From the NCBI GenBank assembly GCA_000432015.1, contig HF985406.1, positions 5,617-11,210 on the forward strand: 5,594 bases of DNA, read 5' to 3'. The translations under genes and the position numbers were made by a program. The notes below the pieces were generated by a model. That model saw only the letters and a program-made list of their open reading frames with translations, did no database searches and was not told where the DNA came from. The DNA is from Clostridium sp. CAG:1024. Lineage in GTDB: Bacteria; Bacillota; Clostridia; Christensenellales; CAG-138. Positions 1 to 5,048 of the stretch are shown piece by piece (position 1 is the first letter of the stretch; each line of letters opens with the position of its first letter).

Positions 1-2
1 AG

Positions 3-215
3 AAGACCGAGTTCGACGTCATCCTGAAGGACGTCGGCTCCGAGAAGATCAAGGTCATCAAGGTCGTCCGCGAGCAGACCGGCCTCGGCCTCAAGGAAGC
101 CAAGGAAGTCGTCGACAACGCCCCCAAGGCTGTCAAGGAAGGCATCTCCAAGGAAGACGCAGAGAAAGTCGCTGCTGCTTTCAAAGAGGTTGGCGCAACC
201 TGCGAGATCAAATAA
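3..215 (+). CDS. rplL: Ribosomal protein L7/L12, C-terminal domain (5' end outside window)
   Basis: This is the C-terminal 70 residues of large-subunit ribosomal protein L7/L12, the multi-copy stalk protein that recruits translational GTPases (EF-Tu, EF-G, IF2) to the ribosome. The frame reads KTEFDVILKDVG, then KIKVIKVVREQTGLGLKEAK, then EVVDNAPKAVKEG, and ends in EVGATCEIK before TAA. The EFDV start, the IKVIK..R..TGLGLKEAK helix that contacts GTPases and the VKEG segment are the family hallmarks, so the assignment is secure. The N-terminal dimerisation domain and hinge lie upstream of the window. Codon choice is strongly biased to AAG, ATC, GTC, GGC and CTC, as expected for a very highly expressed gene. 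An intrinsic terminator follows 16 bases after the stop, so the rplJL transcription unit appears to end here. In many bacteria rpoB follows; here phage-like DNA on the other strand does. Confidence 0.97.
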   Translation, partial: KTEFDVILKDVGSEKIKVIKVVREQTGLGLKEAKEVVDNAPKAVKEGISKEDAEKVAAAFKEVGATCEIK

Positions 216-231
216 GTCCGATTTCGACATC

Positions 232-261
232 AAGCGTCCTGCTCCGACGGGACGCTTTTTT
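232..261 (+). terminator. Intrinsic terminator of rplL
   Basis: A perfect 8-bp stem, AAGCGTCC (232-239) with GGACGCTT (250-257), closes a 10-base loop. Its 3' arm merges into a run of six T (256-261). It starts 16 bases after the rplL stop codon and is a textbook rho-independent terminator. It marks the end of recognisable host sequence on this side; the phage-like reading frame begins to make protein sense immediately beyond the T-run. Confidence 0.93.
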
Positions 262-1964
262 GCATCCGTCTCCGCATGCTCGATCACGTTCGGATAGATC
301 TGTTCGAGCATGGCGTTCAGCTCGTCCACATACCCTTCATAGATCCCGCTGCATACCTCTGCCGCCCGCTGCACGTTCCGCCAGTTGTCCGGGCACTCTC
401 GCTGCAGATCCGCCAGCGTATACTCCACGAGCTCGCCGTATTGGTTCTGCCGAACGCCCTCGCCCCAGCGCTGTACCGCCGCGCTGTCCTGTTCCGTTCG
501 AATGTCGAGCGCCTTCATCGTCTCTACGAATGCCGTCGTCCGTGCCTTGAGGTTTCGCGCATACGCGCCGCCCGCCTCATTGAACGGCCGCTCGATCATC
601 TCTTCGAGACGATTCCGCACCTCCGTGTTCTTCCCGGCGAATGCGTCGATGTTCCGCACCACGTCCTTCAGGCCCCAGCTGCGGTTTGCATGCAGCCCTC
701 CCGCAAGAAGCTGCGCAACCTCCTTTCCGGTCGGGATCTTCCGTCCGTCCTCGTACCGCTCCTGCGTGCTTCCCAAAATCTCCCGCGCCCGCTCCAACGC
801 CGGCCGTGCCTCCCGCTCCGGAAACGTGCGGCGGATGGATTCACGAATTTTTTTAGAATTTTCAAATTGGGGGTTGCTTTTTTCTGCCCCGTCGCGTATA
901 CTAATAGCAGAAAGAGTTCCATCCTTGGGAGCGCCCGAAAGGGAAGAGCCCGGATTGATGGGGCTCTTTCTATTTCTGATGTTCCCAATTCCGTAAGCCA
1001 CTTGCTTCCCTTCGATCCCTTGCGGAACGGATAACGTGATTTGATAATACTTCCCATCCACGTCTTCAAAAAACACATCTCTGTATTTCCATCCGTTGAT
1101 TGCGAGGTCCTCATGTTCTGCGCCCTTGTCTGTTTTGATAACATCTCCAGCGTCTTTTGACACCTGAGCGACCTCGTCAATATAGAGAGATGCTTCTGCC
1201 CGCGTTCTTGCTTCCGGCATTAGATTCCCATATGCATCATAATAATCGGAGAAATTGCTCAATTCCCCTGCCGTTGTCTTTAGCGCTCGCGTCCCGTATC
1301 CGGTTATCGTCAGTACGCTTCCGTCAGCGGACTTGATATCGATTGTCCCCTCGTCGTTCACAAGGTTCTGAATGTAGTTTTCAATCTGTATCGCCCACTT
1401 TGCCGGATCGCGTCCGTGCAGAACCCTTGCTCCATCCGCTTTTACATAGTATTTTGTCTTTCCCTTTTCATCGACAAACGACCGTATCGCAAACCTCGGT
1501 TCTACTTTCTTGCTCGCTTCCGTTTCCTGCCCCTTTGCCTCCTCCAGCAGAGACCAGTAATAATCCCTTGCTTTTGCCACGTCACGGATCATGGTGGAGG
1601 CGCCGCGTGCCGCCTGCTGCTCCGTTTCAAAGCGCATCGGAAGCCCGCGGAAGCCCTCCGACACTTCGATTTCGTTTGCCTCCGCCCAGCGCCTTTTCGC
1701 GTCCGTCGTGTCCGCAAGCATGGCCGGCAGCGTGATGCGGCCGGCTTTGTTCCGCACGCCCTGATCTGTCGCATATGGCAGCGTGCTCAGATATGCGTCT
1801 CGGTTTTGATTTTCGCGCCGCATTTCAAGCTCTGAGGCGGTTTCACCGTTTAGGCGATAAATCCTGTCATCGATCTCGCCCGCGCGCTCTCCGCGGCTCT
1901 CCGCTCGCCACAGCAGCGGATTTATATCGCCCCGCTCTCGCTGCGCCGCCGCTGCGGATGCGGG
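262..1964 (-). pseudogene. Internal fragment of a large phage polyvalent-type protein gene, truncated at both ends
   Basis: The minus strand is open in one frame from a TAG at 1967-1965 down to position 1. No ATG lies in the first 47 codons (first at 1823-1821) and no good ribosome site precedes any candidate start, so the 5' end is probably missing. The translation has biased, protein-like composition in several segments. About 1310-1900 is a charged helical region (ENQNRDAYLSTLPYATDQG; AKARDYYWSLLEEAKG). About 985-1310 is a compact alpha/beta module with YYDAYGNLMPEARTRAEASL, INGWKYRDVFFEDVDGKYYQ and YGIGNIRNRK. A linker at about 930-985 contains SPINPGSSLSGAP. Positions 262-840 are a long helical region (WGLKDVVRNIDAFAGKN; NEAGGAYARNLKARTTAF; GIYEGYVDELNAMLEQIYPN). 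From memory, this resembles phage large polyvalent proteins carrying LPD3- or PBECR-like modules; the exact domain name is uncertain. At 262 the frame enters the rplL terminator, so the 3' end is also missing. Not likely to be functional as it stands. Confidence 0.72.
874..976 (+). other. Promoter-like and terminator-like signals antisense to the phage fragment (possible small RNA)
   Basis: On the plus strand TTGCTT (874-879) and TATACT (897-902) are spaced by 17 bases, a good sigma70-type match. About 40 bases later a perfect 8-bp stem, AAGAGCCC (944-951) with GGGCTCTT (961-968), encloses a 9-base loop and runs into the T-rich TTTCTATTTC. A transcript from about 909 to 975 would be near 65 bases. 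The same bases encode a conserved-looking part of the phage protein on the minus strand, so the hairpin may be coincidental. No open frame of note lies in it. Confidence 0.25.
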
Positions 1965-1972
1965 CTATCCGC
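1954..1972. repeat. Inverted repeat GCGGAT-N7-ATCCGC beside the ycxB-like promoter
   Basis: A perfect 6-bp inverted repeat (1954-1959 and 1967-1972) abuts the -35 hexamer of the following promoter. In the plus direction it is followed by TTTACTTT, so it could be a weak terminator for read-through from the left, or a protein-binding site. It also straddles the last codons of the phage-like frame, making it the likely vicinity of the phage/host junction. Confidence 0.35.
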
Positions 1973-2001
1973 TTTACTTTCCCGAGAAATTTGTGTACAA
2001 T
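1973..2001 (+). promoter_or_regulatory. Sigma70-type promoter of the YcxB-like/DUF368 unit
   Basis: TTTACT (1973-1978) matches the -35 consensus at four of six positions and TACAAT (1996-2001) matches the -10 at five of six, with the optimal 17-base spacing. The predicted transcription start near 2008 gives a leader of about 30 bases. A strong ribosome binding site AAGGAG (2027-2032) lies 6 bases before the ATG of the next gene. Confidence 0.72.
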
Positions 2002-2038
2002 AGCAATATCCACATCATTATGAGCGAAGGAGCATGTC

Positions 2039-2572
2039 ATGGAATATCGCGGCCACTTTAGCATCGGTCAGAAGGAAAACTTTCACTATAACTATTCGGT
2101 CACGCAGAAACGCTCGATCTTTGCCTGCGTCCTCGTGTTTGTGATCATCCTGCTGCTGAACGGGTTCATGCGCTTCAGTGCCGGTCGTGCGGCAAATTTC
2201 GGAGGCGGTCTGCTGCAGGCGCTCCCGATGGCTGCGGTCGGCGGCGTTGCGCTGTATCTGTTCAATGTGATCATGATCTATGTGCGCATCCGCACGATGT
2301 ATAAAAAGAACCTGATGCAGCCGTTCCATCAGGATGTGCTGATCGACAGCGTCGGACTGCATGCAACATCCGAGCGCGGCACGATGGATCTGCCCTGGGC
2401 AAACATCGGCACTGTGCAGGAGCTCGGGAATCTGTTCCTGTTCTTTGTCTCGAACACGAATGCTTACGTCATCCCGAAAAAGCAGATGAAAGACCCGGCT
2501 GCGGAGGCGGCGACGATCCGAGCGATCCTGCGCGAGCATATGGATGCGTCGAAGCTCAAGCTGCTTGGCTGA
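2039..2572 (+). CDS. YcxB-like membrane protein of unknown function
   Basis: A 177-residue protein with a short N-terminal soluble stretch, two predicted membrane helices and a C-terminal domain of about 80 residues. Helix 1 is near residues 26-43 (IFACVLVFVIILLL) and helix 2 near 62-83 (LPMAAVGGVALYLFNVIMIY). The tail contains LIDSVGLHATSERGTMDLPW, then IGTVQELGNLFLFFVSN and AYVIPKKQM. This pattern (a loop then LPW..I, an aromatic/aliphatic strand, and IPKKQ) is typical of the YcxB-like C-terminal domain found on small bacterial membrane proteins, whose biochemical role is not established. The start is chosen because AAGGAG sits 6 bases upstream and a matching promoter precedes it. There is no signal peptide; the C-terminal domain is probably cytoplasmic. 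It is followed on the same strand, after 99 bases without an evident terminator, by a DUF368 gene, so the two are probably co-transcribed. I know of no proven functional link between these families. Confidence 0.88.
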   Translation: MEYRGHFSIGQKENFHYNYSVTQKRSIFACVLVFVIILLLNGFMRFSAGRAANFGGGLLQALPMAAVGGVALYLFNVIMIYVRIRTMYKKNLMQPFHQDVLIDSVGLHATSERGTMDLPWANIGTVQELGNLFLFFVSNTNAYVIPKKQMKDPAAEAATIRAILREHMDASKLKLLG

Positions 2573-2577
2573 CCAAC

Positions 2578-2628
2578 GCGTCGCTGCGCATCGCGCGTCG
2601 GCAGAATGCGATGCGCGGAGCGTGACGC
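2578..2628 (+). other. GC-rich imperfect hairpin in the gap before the DUF368 gene
   Basis: The core is a perfect 9-bp inverted repeat, GCGCATCGC (2586-2594) with GCGATGCGC (2608-2616), around a 13-base loop. It extends through small bulges by CGCT/AGCG and GCGT/ACGC, giving a long stem-loop from 2578 to 2628. No T-run follows, so it is not a standard terminator. It could act as an mRNA processing or stability element, or an attenuator-like structure, between the two genes. The proposed DUF368 start lies 43 bases beyond it. Confidence 0.5.
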
Positions 2629-2671
2629 ATCGGAAAGGAAGATCGCCCGAAAAAGGGCGAACAAGAAACGC

Positions 2672-3598
2672 ATGAAGCATCTTCTCAACATTGTGAAGGG
2701 CATGCTCGTCGGCATGGCGATCATGATCCCCGGCGTGAGCGGCGGTTCCATGGTCATGTCTATGGGACTGTATCCGGCGCTGCTCTCCCTGATCTCCGGC
2801 ACGCGCGATGAGCGGAAGGGGACGCTGCCCGTCCTGCTCCCGTTCGGCATCGGCGTGCTTGCGGGCATCGTACTGTTCTCGTTCCTGCTTGCGGCAGCGC
2901 TTGCAAACTTCCCGCTGCAAACCGCGATGGCATTTATCGGCCTGATCCTCGGCGGCATCCCGATGCTCTGGCGGCAGGTGCGCGGAAAACGTGTCACGCT
3001 GAGCAACGGACTGGGCTTTTTCGGCGCGGTGGCCGTCATGGCGCTCATGCTCATTCTGAGCGCAAGGGCGAACCTCGACCTTTCGCTTGCGCCGTCCGTG
3101 TGGCACTGCGCGCTCGCGTTGATCCTGGGGTTCCTCTCGGCTTCGACGATGATCGTGCCGGGCGTGAGCGGCAGCGCGCTCATGCTGATCCTCGGATACT
3201 ATTATGAGATCACAGGGCGCGTCAAAACGCTCTCTACCGCGATCGTGACCGCAAACGGGCAGCAGATTGCGGAAAACGTGCTGGTGTTCGTGCCGTATCT
3301 GATCGGTGCGGTGCTGGGCATCGCGCTGACCTCGAAGGCGATTCAGCGGCTGATCCAAAAGCATCCGTCAACGACGTATTACACGCTGATCGGTTTGATG
3401 GCGGCATCGCCCGCCGCGGTGTTGTGTAAGATTACGGTCGATTACGGCGCAGTCAGCCTGCCGGGCTATCTCATGGCCGCGCTGTGCCTTGCTGTCGGGT
3501 TCACGGTCGCCTATGTGCTGAGCCGCGACGAGGAAGGCGAACACGCCGAAAAGGGCGGGGGAGCGGAGAACAAACCCGCGGACGGCGGAGCAGAATAA
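2672..3598 (+). CDS. DUF368 membrane protein, PopT-type polyprenyl-phosphate translocase family
   Basis: A 308-residue polytopic membrane protein of the DUF368 family. Members named PopT have been shown to return undecaprenyl phosphate, the carrier lipid for peptidoglycan and surface-polymer precursors, from the outer to the inner leaflet of the cytoplasmic membrane. The family's duplicated motif is intact: IPGVSGGSM at residues 19-27 and VPGVSGSALMLILGYY at 162-177, one in each half of the inverted-repeat fold. Several hydrophobic helices lie between and after (about 52-80, 83-100, 112-130, 145-160, 203-222, 236-252, 264-284). The last 24 residues are a hydrophilic, Glu/Gly-rich tail (DEEGEHAEKGGGAEN) beyond the usual core. 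I place the start at 2672 (MKHLLNIVKGMLVG) because the family begins this way. The upstream in-frame ATG at 2606 would add 22 mostly charged residues, has no ribosome site and lies inside the hairpin. The site for 2672 is also weak (AAGGG at 2653-2657, 14 bases away). A terminator follows 28 bases after the stop. Confidence 0.92.
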   Translation: MKHLLNIVKGMLVGMAIMIPGVSGGSMVMSMGLYPALLSLISGTRDERKGTLPVLLPFGIGVLAGIVLFSFLLAAALANFPLQTAMAFIGLILGGIPMLWRQVRGKRVTLSNGLGFFGAVAVMALMLILSARANLDLSLAPSVWHCALALILGFLSASTMIVPGVSGSALMLILGYYYEITGRVKTLSTAIVTANGQQIAENVLVFVPYLIGAVLGIALTSKAIQRLIQKHPSTTYYTLIGLMAASPAAVLCKITVDYGAVSLPGYLMAALCLAVGFTVAYVLSRDEEGEHAEKGGGAENKPADGGAE

Positions 3599-3625
3599 CG
3601 CGCAGGATGCGCCAAAACAAACAAA

Positions 3626-3670
3626 GACAATGCCCGCTGCGGATCGTGCAGGGGCATTGTTTGCATTTTG
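3626..3670. terminator. Bidirectional intrinsic terminator between convergent genes
   Basis: ACAATGCCC (3627-3635) pairs perfectly with GGGCATTGT (3652-3660) around a 16-base loop. On the plus strand the stem runs into TTTGCATTTT. On the minus strand it runs into TTTGTTTGTTTT, so it can stop both the DUF368 transcript and the converging serine hydrolase transcript. It lies within the 105 bases separating the two stop codons. Confidence 0.85.
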
Positions 3671-3703
3671 GGCGCTGCGGCACAAAGAAGGGCGGGCAGA
3701 CGG

Positions 3704-4894
3704 TCAGAAGCGCGCCGCCAAAATTGCGCCGATCGGGTCTTTCAGGTGTTCGTCGCGGTAATAGACATAGTTCTGCGACGCGACATAGGGATTGCCGTCG
3801 TTCCATTGCACGGATTCGATGACGGTTGTGGGATCGGGACGGCCGGTCACGACGGTCACGCGGTTGTGGATGCGGTTGGAAAGCAGAACCATGAACCGAT
3901 CCTGCGACGGATCGAGCGACAGATGCGTTCCTGCAAAGCCGTTGACCGCGATCGTTCCGTCGGCAAAGCATGACGGTACCTCGCTGTAGGTCTGAAGCGG
4001 GTGCTTCGCGTAGCAGAGATACCCGAGATAGTGTGTGTACGCGCCGTCGGGCAGACGGTGTCCGGTGCGGTTTTTGCCCATCTCAACGAGGCTGCTGCGG
4101 GATAGGATCTCGCAGCGGATCAGCCCCTGCGCGAGCTTTGCCATGTCCTGCGCGGTGGAAAACAGCCCCGCGTGTCCGCAAAGATCGGCGCCGTCGCGGC
4201 TGATGCGCCGCGCTTTCGGGTCATGAACAACGCCGGTGGGGCAGTCCGTATCGAGATAGTAGCTGCCGTCCGGCAGGATGCGGCGCTCATAGTTATAGCA
4301 GGCGGTGTTCGAGAGCCACTGGGCGGGGACGGAGGCGAAGGTGTTCTGCATGTCGAGCGGGAGAAGTACGTTCTCGCGCAGATAGGTGTAGTAGTCGCAG
4401 CCGGCGGCGCCTTCGATGACGTATTTGAGCACCATCGCGCCCATATCCGTATAGAAGCGGCGTTCCGGGCGCGGCACGACATGCATGGTAAAGAGCGCTT
4501 GCAGCGCATGCTGCGCATCGGGCTGGGCATCGACGCGCTGCTCGGTCGCGATTGCCGTTTGAAAGGCGAGCAGATCGCCGATGCGTACATCGGAAATGCC
4601 GGAAAAGCGCTTGTCAAATTGACCGACCGTGTCCGTCAGCCGGAGTTTGCCGCGCTCGGCAAGCTGCAATACGGAGATCGCAGTGAACAGCTTGGTGACG
4701 GATGCAAGATCGAACAGCGAGTCTGCGTTCACGGGGCGTTCTGCGGGCTGCATCCCGTGCTCGGTGAGCACGCATTCCGCAAGACGGCCGTAGTGGCAGA
4801 ATTCCGCCGCGCCGCCGTTTCCGTAGGCGACGGAGATCCCCGTAATGATGCGCTTTTCGTCGGTCAGACGGCGCATCCCCTCCATGAGCTGCAT
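3704..4894 (-). CDS. Beta-lactamase/class C PBP-fold serine hydrolase (probably cytoplasmic)
   Basis: A 396-residue protein of the beta-lactamase-related superfamily (class C beta-lactamases, DD-peptidases, esterases). The nucleophile motif is SVTK (Ser65, Lys68) inside SLFDLASVTKLFTAIS, followed by the usual L.LAERGKL.L.D.V region (78-91). The second motif is Tyr148 in FYTDMGAMVLKYVIE, the Y-[ST]-[DN] form common in the esterase/peptidase branch. GHAGLFSTAQDMAKLAQGL (240-258) is also characteristic. The third motif (KTG or H-x-G) appears as GFAGTHLSLDP (319-329), lacking the usual Lys or His. No signal peptide or membrane helix is seen, so it probably acts in the cytoplasm. The substrate cannot be read from sequence: candidates are muropeptides, esters or beta-lactam-like amides. 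The start is supported by AAGGAG 8 bases upstream (4902-4907 on the plus strand) and an extended -10 promoter. It converges on the DUF368 gene and diverges from the SDR gene. It is unlikely to be a true resistance beta-lactamase. Confidence 0.9.
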   Translation of the reverse strand: MQLMEGMRRLTDEKRIITGISVAYGNGGAAEFCHYGRLAECVLTEHGMQPAERPVNADSLFDLASVTKLFTAISVLQLAERGKLRLTDTVGQFDKRFSGISDVRIGDLLAFQTAIATEQRVDAQPDAQHALQALFTMHVVPRPERRFYTDMGAMVLKYVIEGAAGCDYYTYLRENVLLPLDMQNTFASVPAQWLSNTACYNYERRILPDGSYYLDTDCPTGVVHDPKARRISRDGADLCGHAGLFSTAQDMAKLAQGLIRCEILSRSSLVEMGKNRTGHRLPDGAYTHYLGYLCYAKHPLQTYSEVPSCFADGTIAVNGFAGTHLSLDPSQDRFMVLLSNRIHNRVTVVTGRPDPTTVIESVQWNDGNPYVASQNYVYYRDEHLKDPIGAILAARF

Positions 4895-4901
4895 AGTCGG
4901 T

Positions 4902-4907
4902 CTCCTT
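4902..4907 (-). promoter_or_regulatory. Ribosome binding site of the serine hydrolase
   Basis: Read on the minus strand, GGAAGGAGACCGACT precedes the ATG. The AAGGAG core is 7 bases from the start codon, which fixes the start at 4894. Confidence 0.85.
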
Positions 4908-4925
4908 CCGTAACTCGCTTTTCAC

Positions 4926-4956
4926 AGTATACCACAGCGGGACGCGCTCTGTCCCG
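4926..4956 (-). promoter_or_regulatory. Extended -10 promoter of the serine hydrolase with an overlapping inverted repeat
   Basis: On the minus strand TGGTATACT gives an extended -10 (TATACT at 4931-4926). The -35 region is poor (GGGACA with an 18-base spacer). It coincides with a perfect inverted repeat, CGGGAC (4938-4943) and GTCCCG (4951-4956), separated by 7 bases. A dyad lying between and over the -35 element is a plausible operator, but no binding protein is identifiable here. Confidence 0.5.
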
Positions 4957-4982
4957 AAAAAAGGAAAACAGGCGAGGGGGCT

Positions 4983-5011
4983 TTGCGGCGCAGGGCGGGA
5001 GATGGTATAAT
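4983..5011 (+). promoter_or_regulatory. Extended -10 promoter of the SDR gene
   Basis: A perfect consensus TATAAT (5006-5011) is preceded by TGG (5003-5005), forming an extended -10. TTGCGG (4983-4988) sits 17 bases upstream as a partial -35. The expected transcription start near 5018 leaves a leader of about 30 bases before the ATG at 5049. Confidence 0.75.
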
Positions 5012-5048
5012 AGCGAAAAAATGAAAGGACGCACAGCGGGCGAACGTC

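Noticed and set aside
276..1034. Long plus-strand open frame (252 codons) in the phage-like block
   Set aside because: It is aligned codon-for-codon with the minus-strand phage frame. Its translation is Arg/Leu/Pro-rich without recognisable motifs, and it lacks a ribosome site, so it is a shadow of the minus frame.
668..1180. Minus-strand open frame of 170 codons starting at ATG 1180
   Set aside because: It is in a different frame from the phage-like translation and its product is low-complexity and Arg-rich in its C-terminal half. The other minus frame gives coherent protein over the whole block.
2606..2671. Upstream ATG at 2606 as the start of the DUF368 protein
   Set aside because: It would add 22 charged residues not expected for the family, has no ribosome site and lies within the intergenic hairpin.
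2018..3364. Minus-strand open frame of 448 codons opposite the YcxB-like and DUF368 genes
   Set aside because: His/Arg/Asp/Gln-rich translation typical of the antisense of GC-rich coding DNA. The plus-strand genes have clear family motifs, a promoter and a ribosome site.
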